Assembly: GCF_016294135.1 (NCBI RefSeq)
Contig: NZ_JAEDCO010000003.1
Coordinates: 31,003 to 95,002 of the forward strand
Source: Methanobrevibacter ruminantium
GTDB taxonomy: Archaea > Methanobacteriota > Methanobacteria > Methanobacteriales > Methanobacteriaceae
Direction of reading: 5' to 3'
DNA length: 64,000 nucleotides
Within the stretch, counting starts at the first letter, position 1. The number at the start of each line of letters is the position of its first letter. The position numbers and the translations under genes are program-made. The notes beneath the pieces were generated by a model, which was not told the origin of the DNA, made no database searches, and saw nothing but the letters and a program-made list of their open reading frames with translations. Of this stretch, positions 1-8,901 are shown one piece after another.

Positions 1-69
1 ATTAGAGGAAAACTAATTTCCAATGCTTGATTATAATTATTTTTATTATTTTAATTTAGGGGTTATGAT

Positions 70-1899
70 ATGGAGAACTTTTTAGGACGTCAATTATGGT
101 CCATTTATGAAGATTTGAAAAGAGGAAACAGGATTGGTTTTTTAACTGATGATGAGTTTCAAAAGTATTTCCTAGGATTTATTTCCTATAAGTATCTCTC
201 TGAAAAACTGGAGACTTACATCAATAACGAATTGAAAGCTGAAGGGCTTGACTTTGAAGAGGCATTTGGTCTTAAAGCTTTTAAAAAATCCTTAAGAGAA
301 AAGTCAATTGAAGATATAGGCTACTTTTTAAGCCCTAGCCTTTTATATAGGAACATCGTATCTTCAAAGAATTATGGAAATATCATCATTGAAGAATTGG
401 ATAAGGCATTCACTGAAATCAGCGATTCTTCAGTGGGAAGGGAAAGCCAAGAGGATTTCCAGAACCTATTTGAAGGTGTGGACCTATATGCATCTCAATT
501 GGGAAAGACAATAGATGATAAGAATAGGGTTGTTTTCAATATTTTAGATGCATTAGGGCCAGTGAACTTTGATTTGGATAAGGAAAGCCGAAATAACACT
601 CTTTTAAGCAAATCAATTCTTGAAAATAGAAAATTCAATAGAAATGATTATTCAAATTCAAGGAAAAATGAAGGACGCTTGCGTTCAAGAAGAATGAATA
701 GCATTACTGCTGATTTCAAGGATTTGAATTCATTAGTTGATGAAAAAATGGAACATAATCTAAAGTCTAATTATGCTTTAGAAGCAGATATGTTGGATCA
801 TGCATTAGATGAATACAGCTTAAGTGAGGATAGCCATCACAAAGATGAAAGCTATGAAAAGTATATTGATGATTTAATTGGAAACAGCTTTGAATATCTA
901 TTAAGCGAGTTTTCCTTGAATTCATCATATTCCTCTGATTACTATACTCCTAATGAGGTATCCACTTTAATAGCTAAGTTGATATCTTCCCAGAAATCAA
1001 AGCTTGAATCCGTTTATGACCCGTGTTGCGGTTCTGCTTCCTTGCTTTTAGAGATAAACAAGGAATTGGATTGTGATTTTATCTGTGGTCAGGAACTTAA
1101 TGCATCATTCTATAATATTGCAAGAGAAAACATGATTCTTCATAATATCCACTATAAGGACTTTGACATTAAGCAAGGGGATACATTGGAACAGCCTCAG
1201 CATTTGGATTATACTTTTGATGCTGTAGTCTCTCAGATTCCATTCAATTCCAGATGGACTGCGGACAGGAGTTTTCTTGATGATGTTAGGTTTATGCAAT
1301 ACAATATTCTTCCACCACATTCAAAAGCGGATTATGCATTTATTCAGCATATGCTTTATCAATTGAATAATGATGGAATAATGATTGTTGTTGCTCCTCA
1401 TGGAGTACTGTTCAGAGCTGCTTCTGAAGGAAAAATCAGAAGGATGATTGTTAAGAAATTCAATTATCTTGATGCAGTCATTGGACTTCCTGCAAATATG
1501 TTCTACAGCACAAATAATCCTGCATGTATGATGATTTTTAAGAAAAATAGGGATATTTATGATGATGTTCTATTCATTGATGCTTCCAAAGGATTCGATA
1601 GGACCAAATTAATCAACTATTTACAGGAAGAGGACATTTCTAAAATCGTAAGCACTTATAAATATAGGGAAGAAATAGAAGGATATTCCCACAGAGCAAG
1701 CTTATATGACATAGAAAGGAATGATTTCAATTTAAACATTCCTCGTTATGTTGACACTTATGAGAATGAAGAGGAAGTCATTGACTCTGATGAGTTGGTA
1801 TCAAGACATAAATATGTTAGTGAAGAGATCAAAAAGGTTACAAAAGAGATTGAAGAGACCTATAAAGAGTTAAATATTTCAAATGACTTATTTAGGTAG
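70..1899 (+). CDS. Orphan HsdM-like type I DNA methyltransferase subunit, altered catalytic motif
   Basis: A 609-residue protein resembling the modification subunit of type I restriction-modification systems, which methylates adenine using S-adenosylmethionine. An N-terminal HsdM_N-like helical part (about residues 1-160) is followed by a polar low-complexity stretch (about 185-270), the SDYYTP segment matching the family's GEFYTP, and motif I (YDPCCGSASLL, about 316-326), which binds SAM. The catalytic motif IV, normally NPPF or NPPY, reads SQIPF at residues 388-392, so the key Asn and first Pro are missing. The domain order makes the family call firm; activity is doubtful. No hsdS or hsdR lies downstream; anything upstream is outside the window. 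The start follows AGGGG. It ends in TAG. It could be a catalytically dead partner or a decaying gene. Confidence 0.8.
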   Translation: MENFLGRQLWSIYEDLKRGNRIGFLTDDEFQKYFLGFISYKYLSEKLETYINNELKAEGLDFEEAFGLKAFKKSLREKSIEDIGYFLSPSLLYRNIVSSKNYGNIIIEELDKAFTEISDSSVGRESQEDFQNLFEGVDLYASQLGKTIDDKNRVVFNILDALGPVNFDLDKESRNNTLLSKSILENRKFNRNDYSNSRKNEGRLRSRRMNSITADFKDLNSLVDEKMEHNLKSNYALEADMLDHALDEYSLSEDSHHKDESYEKYIDDLIGNSFEYLLSEFSLNSSYSSDYYTPNEVSTLIAKLISSQKSKLESVYDPCCGSASLLLEINKELDCDFICGQELNASFYNIARENMILHNIHYKDFDIKQGDTLEQPQHLDYTFDAVVSQIPFNSRWTADRSFLDDVRFMQYNILPPHSKADYAFIQHMLYQLNNDGIMIVVAPHGVLFRAASEGKIRRMIVKKFNYLDAVIGLPANMFYSTNNPACMMIFKKNRDIYDDVLFIDASKGFDRTKLINYLQEEDISKIVSTYKYREEIEGYSHRASLYDIERNDFNLNIPRYVDTYENEEEVIDSDELVSRHKYVSEEIKKVTKEIEETYKELNISNDLFR

Positions 1900-2206
1900 C
1901 TTATCTTATCACAGATTATATGGTCTTTTTTCTTTCTATTTCTTTTATTTTTTCCTTTCTATTTCTTTTATTTTTTCTTATTTTTTTATTTTTTTATTCA
2001 TTTATTTTCAAATGCTCTTGGCATATTGGCTTATATTTATTCAAATAATAGTATATTCAAGGAACGTGTATTTTTTGGTGAAACAATTTTAATAATCTTT
2101 AAAATAAATTCATTGGAAATTACAGTTTCTTCACGGAAAATACTTAAAACTACGAATTCCATCAAGGATCTATTATTGCATAATAGCTCTTTGATGAAAA
2201 TTCTTC

Positions 2207-2270
2207 TGATTATTCTAAATAACACTCTATAAAAACATTACATTCGTCTTATCTCTATTTAGAATAATCA
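2207..2270. repeat. 15-bp perfect inverted repeat
   Basis: TGATTATTCTAAATA at 2207-2221 is exactly reverse-complemented at 2256-2270, leaving a 34-base loop. It lies in gene-free DNA. It could be a terminator-like hairpin or the trace of a small mobile element; nothing in the sequence decides between these. Confidence 0.6.
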
Positions 2271-2520
2271 AAATTTTTTTTAAATAAAATAAAATAATAT
2301 CTTACTTTTTTTAATTATATTTAGTTTTTTCAAAATTCTTTGATATTTTTAAGGTTTATAAGACAGTTTTTTCCACTATTAATAGCAAACTATTTATATA
2401 AATAATAAATATACTTATATACATAGAATTATTAACTATACTCTTAGAATATTCTTTTAACATATCACCCCCTTTACATTAGTTTCTAGTTTTCTTTTTT
2501 TGGTATAGTTTATAATTCAG

Positions 2521-2556
2521 GTTTAGAGCTTAGATTTTTTAATCTAAGTTCTAAAC
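2521..2556. repeat. 16-bp inverted repeat hairpin upstream of ppaC
   Basis: GTTTAGAGCTTAGATT and AATCTAAGTTCTAAAC pair over 16 positions with one G-T/mismatch position and a four-T loop, making the strongest hairpin in this gap. T-rich sequence follows. It could end a short unannotated transcript from the TATA-like site near 2395, or sit in the leader of the pyrophosphatase gene. Confidence 0.55.
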
Positions 2557-2673
2557 ATTAATCTTTTTAATTAACTTTTTTTAAATTTTCATAAATATTT
2601 AATAATGTGAAAGGTCAAAATTATAATTGTTATTTTGATAAAAATTTATCCAATTTATTATTAGGTGAAAAAG

Positions 2674-3591
2674 ATGAGTAAAACTTATATTTTTGGTCAT
2701 AAAAGTCCAGATACTGATTCAATTACCTCAAGTCTTGTAATGGCTGATTTAGAAACTAAATTAGGTAATGACGTTGTTGCATGCAGATTAGGTAGTCTTA
2801 ACAAGGAAACTGAATATGTATTGAATTACTTTGATATTGAAGCTCCTGAATTAATTGAAAAAATTGAGGATGATGCAGAAGTTATTTTAGTGGATCATAA
2901 CAGTCCAAGCGAATCTGTTGACAATATAGAAAATGCTAAAATCATAAAGGTCGTTGACCATCACAAAATAGCTTTTGAAACTTCTTATCCTTTATTTGTC
3001 AGAACAGAACCTGTTGGATGTACTGAAACCGTTTTATTAAAGTTATATAAGGAAAACGGATTCACTCCAGATAAAACCATTGCATCCTTGATGTTATCTG
3101 CAATTATTTCTGACACATTGCTTTTAAAATCTCCAACCACCACTGAAGATGATAAAGATGCAGTTAAAGAGCTTGCAGAAATCGCTGAAATTGATTATGA
3201 ATCTTATGGATTGGAAATGTTAAAGGCAGGAACTGACTTATCCAGTTTCTCTATTCCTGAAATCTTAAGCTTAGATGCAAAGCAAATTGATTTTAAGGAT
3301 GTCAAATCCATTGTAAATCAAGTGAACACTGCAGATATTGCTGATGTAATGGAAATGAAAGCGGATTTGGAAGCAGGAATGGAAAAAATCATCGAAGAAG
3401 AGAATTTAGACTTGTTCATGCTTTTAATCACTGATATTGTAAACAGCAATTCCCAAGCCATTGCACTTGGTAAGGATGCGGCACTTGTAGAAAAAGCTTA
3501 TGGAGTTAAATTAGAAGATAACACTGTCTTATTGGAAGGAGTTGTCTCCCGTAAGAAACAAGTGGTCCCTATTATGACTGAAAATGCTTAA
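2674..3591 (+). CDS. ppaC: Manganese-dependent inorganic pyrophosphatase (family II, DHH)
   Basis: Hydrolyses pyrophosphate to phosphate in the cytoplasm, pulling biosynthetic reactions forward. The 305-residue protein has the family II metal-binding motifs: GHKSPDTDS (H9, D13, D15), VDHN (D74-N76) and VDHH (D95-H97) in the DHH domain, and the C-terminal SRKKQVVP substrate-binding motif of the DHHA2 domain. Length is normal for the family. The start is placed at ATG 2674, five bases after the ribosome site AGGTGA; the in-frame GTG at 2665 is part of that site. The gene stands alone after a long gap, so it probably has its own promoter. Confidence 0.95.
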   Translation: MSKTYIFGHKSPDTDSITSSLVMADLETKLGNDVVACRLGSLNKETEYVLNYFDIEAPELIEKIEDDAEVILVDHNSPSESVDNIENAKIIKVVDHHKIAFETSYPLFVRTEPVGCTETVLLKLYKENGFTPDKTIASLMLSAIISDTLLLKSPTTTEDDKDAVKELAEIAEIDYESYGLEMLKAGTDLSSFSIPEILSLDAKQIDFKDVKSIVNQVNTADIADVMEMKADLEAGMEKIIEEENLDLFMLLITDIVNSNSQAIALGKDAALVEKAYGVKLEDNTVLLEGVVSRKKQVVPIMTENA

Positions 3592-3691
3592 ACGGCATTT
3601 TTGGTTTCAATTTTTTAATTTTTTAATTTTTTAGTTTATTTTTATTTTTTGATTTCATTTTTTTAAAAATTTTATTATGAGGGGGTAAAAA

Positions 3692-3955
3692 ATGTCAAAG
3701 TTTTGTCCAAATTGCGGTCATGAAAATAAGGATGTTGCTACATTCTGTGGAAATTGTGGAAGTAAATTGGTTTCTCCAGATTTCAGCACAAATTTAAGAG
3801 ATAATGGATCTTCCACTAATAATTCAACTACCACTACAACCACTACAACCACTGCAAATACCAGCAGCACTTCTGGTTCCAATGATCTTGGTTCTGTATG
3901 TTGTGGTGTGCTTATAATCTTATTTATAATAATTCTTATCATGTCAATAGGATAA
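3692..3955 (+). CDS. Small zinc-ribbon protein with C-terminal membrane helix
   Basis: An 87-residue protein: an N-terminal zinc ribbon with two CxxC pairs (CPNCGHENKDVATFCGNCG, residues 5-23), a Ser/Thr/Asn-rich linker containing a long threonine run, and a C-terminal hydrophobic segment (about residues 68-86) that would anchor it in the membrane with the zinc ribbon probably in the cytoplasm. Such zinc_ribbon_2 proteins are common in Methanobrevibacter, but their role is unknown. A strong GAGGGGG precedes the start. The next gene begins 12 bases downstream, so the two are probably co-transcribed. Confidence 0.7.
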   Translation: MSKFCPNCGHENKDVATFCGNCGSKLVSPDFSTNLRDNGSSTNNSTTTTTTTTTANTSSTSGSNDLGSVCCGVLIILFIIILIMSIG

Positions 3956-3967
3956 TCTAGGGATAGA

Positions 3968-4378
3968 ATGGATTTCAATCAATTTGGGGACAATTTAGAG
4001 GATTCCGCTAATTTTTTAATAGAAAAATTAAAGGAATTGCATCCTTGGGATGAGGAATGGAAATATAATATTGCAGTTATATTAGTTCCTGTATATGATG
4101 AGGAAATTGGTAAATTCAAGGAATATTTGGAATCTGTTGGTTTGGATTTCACTGAAGAGAATTTCGAAAATATCCTTAAGTTCTCATCCATTTTAACTAA
4201 AGACCAAGTCAAGCTCCTATTTATGGGGGATTTGGCAGATATTCCATTGATTTATGATGGAAAATATTTAAGTGATGATGAAAGGATTGATCTATTGGTT
4301 GAATACAAGACACGCTTAAGGAAAGTTGAGCCTAACTTGTATCTGTTCTTTAATCATGTGGAAAATTATTTGGATTAG
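3968..4378 (+). CDS. Hypothetical acidic protein, partner of zinc-ribbon gene
   Basis: A 136-residue soluble, acidic and aromatic-rich protein with no signal peptide, membrane segment or recognised motif. It follows the zinc-ribbon membrane protein by 12 bases and probably shares its transcript, which suggests a functional link but does not define it. The TAG stop is followed by T-rich repeats that look like a terminator. I do not recognise the family. Confidence 0.6.
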   Translation: MDFNQFGDNLEDSANFLIEKLKELHPWDEEWKYNIAVILVPVYDEEIGKFKEYLESVGLDFTEENFENILKFSSILTKDQVKLLFMGDLADIPLIYDGKYLSDDERIDLLVEYKTRLRKVEPNLYLFFNHVENYLD

Positions 4379-4450
4379 CTATTTTTTAGCTTTATTTTTT
4401 AGCTTTATTTTTTAGATTAAATTTTTTTATCTTTCTTCCTATTTCTTATT
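4379..4450 (+). terminator. Tandem poly-T terminator region
   Basis: Three successive T-tracts separated by AGC (unit TTTATTTTTTAGC, 13 bases, from about 4380) followed by further T-runs. Runs of T on the coding strand are the usual archaeal termination signal. This one directly follows the 3968-4378 gene. Confidence 0.5.
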
Positions 4451-4482
4451 TTTTATATTTTTAATACTTTTTTTAGCTATTT

Positions 4483-4490
4483 TTATATAT
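4483..4490 (+). promoter_or_regulatory. Candidate TATA box for the aldo/keto reductase gene
   Basis: TTATATAT preceded by an A/T-rich BRE-like stretch. A start about 25 bases downstream (near 4512) would give a leader of about 25 bases before the GGTGA ribosome site and ATG 4537. Confidence 0.45.
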
Positions 4491-4536
4491 TCGAAAAACA
4501 TATTATAATTAATTAAATGTTGTTTTAGGTGACACA

Positions 4537-5706
4537 ATGTTTTATAGAAAATTAGGAAAAACTGATTTAGAAGTATCTAATTTAGGTTTTGGATGTATGC
4601 GTTTACCTCATAAGGAGCATTTTTATGAAATTGATGAGGTTGAAGCTGCAAAGATGTTCGATTATGCAATTGAGCATGGAGTAAATTATTTTGATACTGC
4701 TTATTCTTTTCATAGTAAAAACAGGAACTTAGGAGGAAACGCTGAGCCGTTTTTAGGCAAGTACCTTGCTGAAAGAGGCATTCGTGATGATGTTATTATA
4801 CAGACCAAATTACCTGGATGGTTAGTGAACAAAAGGGAAGATATGGACAAGTTCCTTGATTTGCAACTCGAAAGATTGCAGACTGATTATATTGACATTT
4901 ACATGCTGCATTCACTTAAAATTGACTTCTGGAATAAGTTATATGGTATGGATGTATTGGAATTCTTAGACTCAATCCTTGAAGATGGAAGAGCTAAATA
5001 TGTAGGTTTCTCATTCCACGATGATCTGGATGTTTTCTTTAACATTATGGATTCCTATGATAAGTGGGATGTTATATTGACTCAAGTGAACTACCTTGAT
5101 GAGGATTATAAGAGCGGTCTTGGCGGTTTGGAGTTTGTCGGAATGGCAGGGCTTGGAAATGTAATTATGGAACCGTTGAGAGGTGGAAGCCTAATCAATA
5201 ATATTCCTGATGAGGTTCAAGCACTATGGGATACTGCTGATAAGAAAAGAACTCCTGTTGAATGGGCATTCGAGTATTTATGGGATAAGCCTCTTGTAAC
5301 TTCTGTATTCAGTGGTATGAGCAATATGGATCAAGTGAAACAGAACATAACCATTGCAGAAAGCTGTGATGTTAATTCCATGAGCGAGCATGATAGGCAA
5401 ATCCTAAAGGATGTCACTCAAGTATATAAGTCAAGGGAAGAGATTCCATGTACCGGATGCAGATACTGTATGCCTTGTCATAATAGGGTGGACATTCCGC
5501 ACTGTTTCAAGCAGTATAATATTGCAAAAAGCTTGGATTATATTGATAAGACTGCAGCTCCTTATTTCTGGCTAGTTAATAAGGATGAGCGTGCAGATAG
5601 CTGTACTTTCTGTGGTGAGTGTAATATCCAATGTCCACAAGGAATTGATATCCCTGCAGAAATGGAAAAGGTGTTTGATTTTTTCCATGATGAAGACTAT
5701 GTATAA
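4537..5706 (+). CDS. Aldo/keto reductase with C-terminal 4Fe-4S cluster domain
   Basis: A 389-residue oxidoreductase. The (beta/alpha)8 aldo/keto reductase domain (about 1-300) keeps the catalytic tetrad D53, Y56, K91 and H125 in the segments FDTAYSFH, QTKLP and MLHSL. The C-terminal extension carries cysteine clusters (CTGCRYCMPCHN and CTFCGECNIQCP) typical of the ferredoxin-fused aldo/keto reductases of anaerobes. It probably reduces an unknown carbonyl compound, with the Fe-S part passing electrons. It has its own TATA box and a GGTGA site. Substrate cannot be told from sequence. The gene converges on the methyltransferase pair that follows. Confidence 0.9.
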   Translation: MFYRKLGKTDLEVSNLGFGCMRLPHKEHFYEIDEVEAAKMFDYAIEHGVNYFDTAYSFHSKNRNLGGNAEPFLGKYLAERGIRDDVIIQTKLPGWLVNKREDMDKFLDLQLERLQTDYIDIYMLHSLKIDFWNKLYGMDVLEFLDSILEDGRAKYVGFSFHDDLDVFFNIMDSYDKWDVILTQVNYLDEDYKSGLGGLEFVGMAGLGNVIMEPLRGGSLINNIPDEVQALWDTADKKRTPVEWAFEYLWDKPLVTSVFSGMSNMDQVKQNITIAESCDVNSMSEHDRQILKDVTQVYKSREEIPCTGCRYCMPCHNRVDIPHCFKQYNIAKSLDYIDKTAAPYFWLVNKDERADSCTFCGECNIQCPQGIDIPAEMEKVFDFFHDEDYV

Positions 5707-5783
5707 AATTTCTTTTTCATTTTATTTTCTATTTTTCTATTCTTTTATATTTTCTTATTTTCTTATTTTTTATTTTTTATTAA

Positions 5784-6608
5784 TTATTCATCTTTTTTCC
5801 ACCAAATCAATACTAAATCTGTTTTGTCTTTAGGATTAACCCAGTTTCCTCTCTCATTTTTAACGAATATGTCTTTAAAATAATTTTCTAAAGCAATTCT
5901 GTTTTCCTCTTCTAGTTCTCCAAGTCTCCAAATGGATCTTTCAATTGCTTCCTCTATGCTATGGTATTCCTTAAGTTTTTCGCATTCCAATTGAAGAACA
6001 TTCGCTTCAATTCCAAGACTTCTTAAGAGCATGACTAAAACCATATGGTCTGTTCCTGCCTTAAATGGTTTTCCAGCAATTTCTGCCTTTTCCTTTTTGT
6101 ATTTATGAGTTGATGAACCAAAAACAGTTATGTAAACGTATTTGTTAGCTATTTCATTAAGTGTTATGAGTGTATCCTTGATATTATATATTCCATTCAG
6201 GCATCTGGATGCAAGTACAATATCGTAATCTCCAATGGATCCATAAGTCAAGTCATTTATATCCTTTTGAATGGTTTTTACATTGCTTAATCCCTCATCT
6301 GCTGCTTTCCTATTTAGTTCTTCAAGCATCAATTTGGATTTATCGATTCCAGTGATGGACTTTGCTTTTTTAGCTATTTTTCTGGTTATTGTACCTTCTG
6401 CACAACCTATATCAAGAACTGTATCATTAGAAGATAGTTTCATTTCATTGAGCAAAACATCTGGGTAATCATCATTTTCAAGCCATTTGCCGTATTCAGT
6501 AGCTATCTTATCCCAATCCTTTTCCTTTTTGAATCCTTTCTTAAGGGATTTCTGCCAAATGCATTCCCAATCAATCTCTGAATATTTGATTTCATCTTCT
6601 AATCTCAT
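5784..6608 (-). CDS. Class I SAM-dependent methyltransferase (paralogue A)
   Basis: A 274-residue Rossmann-type methyltransferase. Motif I DTVLDIGCAEGTIT and the acidic end of strand 2 (ITGIDKSK) form the SAM site, and DYDIVLASRCLNG corresponds to motif IV. The N-terminal IDWECIWQ and the C-terminal VLIWWKK segments are shared with the neighbour at 6629-7444, so the two are tandem duplicates that have diverged widely. It lies 20 bases downstream of that gene and is probably co-transcribed. Only a weak AGTGGA site precedes the start. The substrate is unknown. Confidence 0.8.
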   Translation of the reverse strand: MRLEDEIKYSEIDWECIWQKSLKKGFKKEKDWDKIATEYGKWLENDDYPDVLLNEMKLSSNDTVLDIGCAEGTITRKIAKKAKSITGIDKSKLMLEELNRKAADEGLSNVKTIQKDINDLTYGSIGDYDIVLASRCLNGIYNIKDTLITLNEIANKYVYITVFGSSTHKYKKEKAEIAGKPFKAGTDHMVLVMLLRSLGIEANVLQLECEKLKEYHSIEEAIERSIWRLGELEEENRIALENYFKDIFVKNERGNWVNPKDKTDLVLIWWKKDE

Positions 6609-6628
6609 GATAATCCACTATAATTTGT

Positions 6629-7444
6629 TTATTTTTTCCACCAGTACAATACCCAGTCTGCCTTGTCATCAGGATTGGAAAGCTTTCCATTTTCACCTCT
6701 TTCTAAGATATTTTCAAGGTATTTGTAAAGTTCTTCCTTTTCCTCATCGTTTAGATAATCCAATCTCCATTTTCCGCTTTCCATTGCCTCTTCAATGCTT
6801 TCATACTCTCTTTCTTTTCCAATATTCAGGTTTTCAACATTAGGATAGATTCCCATATCCACAAGTATATTGAAGAAGTATCTGTGTGATGGAAATTCAA
6901 AGTATTCCTTATTTATTGATTGGTAGAATTCCTTTTCAAGTTTCCAATTGTTTGGTCCAAAAAGGGTTATGTAAACATACTTATCAGCTATTTCGTCAAT
7001 ATTTGCAATGGTTTCCTTTATATTTAGGACACCATTCAATGATCTTGAAGCCACTATAATATCGTGTTTTCCCACATCATCAATTGTGATTTTAGTTAAA
7101 TCCTCTTCAATTGTCTTGATATTGTTTATTTCCTCTTTTTGAGCTTTTTCATTCAATATTTCAAGCATCTTATATGCAGAATCGACTCCTGTAACTGATT
7201 TTGCTAATTTAGCAAGTGGAATTGTTATGCTTCCTTCACCGCATCCCAAGTCAAGAACAGTGTCTTCTTTAGAGATATCCATCTTTTCCAACAATTTGAT
7301 GGGGTAATCATCCTTTTTAGCGGATTTTCCAAAATTAGGGGCTCTCTTATTCCAGTCCTTTGACCTGTCCTCTTTTGCCTCTAGTTTCTCTCTCCAAAAT
7401 TGAGCCCAATCGATTTCTTCAGGACCATTGATTTGATAAGTCAT
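6629..7444 (-). CDS. Class I SAM-dependent methyltransferase (paralogue B)
   Basis: A 271-residue methyltransferase with motif I DTVLDLGCGEGSIT, strand-2 acidic residue in VTGVDSAY and motif IV-like HDIIVASRSLNGV. It is the first gene of the pair and has a clear GGTGA ribosome site. Sharing of the N-terminal EIDWAQFW, the middle SLNGVLNIKET and the C-terminal VLYWWKK with paralogue A shows a local duplication. No fused domain or genomic partner shows the target. The unrelated 166-residue gene on the same strand lies just upstream. Confidence 0.8.
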   Translation of the reverse strand: MTYQINGPEEIDWAQFWREKLEAKEDRSKDWNKRAPNFGKSAKKDDYPIKLLEKMDISKEDTVLDLGCGEGSITIPLAKLAKSVTGVDSAYKMLEILNEKAQKEEINNIKTIEEDLTKITIDDVGKHDIIVASRSLNGVLNIKETIANIDEIADKYVYITLFGPNNWKLEKEFYQSINKEYFEFPSHRYFFNILVDMGIYPNVENLNIGKEREYESIEEAMESGKWRLDYLNDEEKEELYKYLENILERGENGKLSNPDDKADWVLYWWKK

Positions 7445-7491
7445 TTTTTCACCAAAAATGGGATTTTGCTTTTTTTAACTTAATTAATTAT

Positions 7492-7992
7492 TTAATCCTT
7501 GTTTTCAGCTTTCATTTGCTTTTGAACTTCATAAACGTCAGAGACGGCTAATGTTCTTTTAAAGTCAAAACGGAAGTTTTCAATGATGGAGCCTAACTCT
7601 CTCATTGTTGATTCGAACTTTTCAGTCTTTACAGGTATGTCGCATAAGCTGTCAATGCTTTGTCCAAGCTCATCAATGTACTTTGGAAATGTCTCATTAG
7701 CATGATTGAAGAATACGTCATATTCCTCGGGGTTTTCGATATTGTCGTTTCTTATGTTTTCTTTTATCTTTTCATAAAAGTCATTGTAGTAGGAATAGCT
7801 TTCCCTAAATGAGTCAAGCAATTCAGCAATTCTATCAGACATCTTGTCCACACAATTCTCTTTGGTTTCTTGAGTAGCGTCTGTTGCAAGGAGTGGCATA
7901 TTTGCTCTAAATAGCAATCCTACATCACTTAAATTTTTATTTAAACCATTAATAGCTTTTTCAAAAGAATCTATATCTAATCTTCCATCCAT
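7492..7992 (-). CDS. Hypothetical helical protein
   Basis: About 166 residues, predicted mostly alpha-helical, rich in Glu, Asp, Asn and Phe, and without membrane segments or known motifs. I place the start at ATG 7992, eight bases after GGGTGG; the GTG at 8004, which would add four residues, is part of that ribosome site. The gene lies 47 bases upstream of the methyltransferase pair on the same strand. Heptad-like spacing suggests possible coiled-coil pairing, but I do not recognise the family. Confidence 0.6.
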   Translation of the reverse strand: MDGRLDIDSFEKAINGLNKNLSDVGLLFRANMPLLATDATQETKENCVDKMSDRIAELLDSFRESYSYYNDFYEKIKENIRNDNIENPEEYDVFFNHANETFPKYIDELGQSIDSLCDIPVKTEKFESTMRELGSIIENFRFDFKRTLAVSDVYEVQKQMKAENKD

Positions 7993-8571
7993 TTTAAATT
8001 CCACCCATTATCTTTTAGTATTTGTAAATTACTTTTTTGTTCATAGAGAATTTTCATTTATTTTTCAAGATATACAATAGATAATTTTTAACAATTATTC
8101 CTTTATATATTGATGATTTTCATCATTGAATGTCTGTCTTGAAAAAATTGATTTAATCTCTTCATCATATAATTTTATTATTTGCCTAATATTTATAATT
8201 AGTTTATTTTTTTACAATTCTTTATAAAGAAAATCCATTATTTGACAAAAATTTTCATATATTGGAGAGAGGTGTGTTTCTACTGTAAAATTTTTGCAAT
8301 TTTGTTTGGTAAAAACATTTTTCGATTTTGAAATTTCTTAATTGAAAAATCAGCATTTTTTACATAGTTTCATATAGTAAATTTTTCAATAAATTTTTCA
8401 TTCATTTTAATTAAAAAGATGATTGATTAAATCATATTTATTCATCAATACTTATAAAAATATTAATCATTTATTCATTTATATTAATTTATATCATAAA
8501 TCTTATTTATTTAGTGTAACTCATCCATCATAACATTAATTATAATTACTAAAAACAACTAATTTGTAATT
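7993..8571. other. Intergenic region between divergent genes
   Basis: 579 gene-free bases holding the promoters of the divergent 7492-7992 and 8572-8901 genes. TGATGATTTTCATCA at 8111-8125 is a perfect 6-bp palindrome with a three-base centre, a possible operator. TATA-like sequences lie near 8480-8492. The base composition is very A/T-rich and no reading frame is credible. Confidence 0.5.
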
Positions 8572-8901
8572 ATGGAGAAAGTTAAGATTACAATTTTAAA
8601 AACTACATTTCAAGAAGATCTTGCTAAGGATTATGGTGTTGAAGGATTATCTATCTGTCCCTTGATGAAAGAGGGTGAAGTCTATTATGCAGATTATGCA
8701 AAACCTGATGGATTTTGTGATGAAGCGTGGAAGGCCATTTATCAATATGTTTTTGCATTGGCTCATGGTGCAAGCGAAATATGGTATTATGAAGACTGGA
8801 TTAAAACCCCTGGAGTAGCTATTGTATCTTGCAATGATGGATTAAGACCAGTTATAATGAAGCTTGAAACAACAGACATCGATTCTAATTTAGAAAATTG
8901 A
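8572..8901 (+). CDS. TIGR04076 family protein
   Basis: A 109-residue protein with the family pattern KVKITILKTTFQEDLAKDY at the N-terminus, a CPLMKEG segment, and the GFCDEAWKAIYQYVFALAHG block with conserved aromatic and cysteine residues. The family is widespread in anaerobes and has no assigned function; conserved Cys residues (in SICP, FCDE and VSCND) suggest a redox or metal role. No ribosome site precedes the ATG, so it may be translated from a very short or leaderless message. It is flanked by long gene-free regions on both sides. Confidence 0.8.
   Translation: MEKVKITILKTTFQEDLAKDYGVEGLSICPLMKEGEVYYADYAKPDGFCDEAWKAIYQYVFALAHGASEIWYYEDWIKTPGVAIVSCNDGLRPVIMKLETTDIDSNLEN

Larger units (their letters stand above)
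1900..2673. other. Long AT-rich intergenic region with inverted repeats
   Basis: No convincing gene is seen in these 774 bases. The left part (about 1921-1995) is a T-rich tract with a near-exact duplication of a CTTTCTATTTCTTTTATTTTT unit, probably the transcription end of the methyltransferase gene. Two strong inverted repeats follow (listed separately). A TATA-like TTTATATAAATAATA lies near 2393-2407. The two short frames between 1883 and 2232 are AT-rich, lack ribosome sites and resemble nothing I know. Confidence 0.6.

Noticed and set aside
1883..2232. Short overlapping frames after hsdM
   Set aside because: Hydrophobic, T-rich translations without ribosome sites or recognisable motifs; they arise from terminator and A/T-rich sequence.
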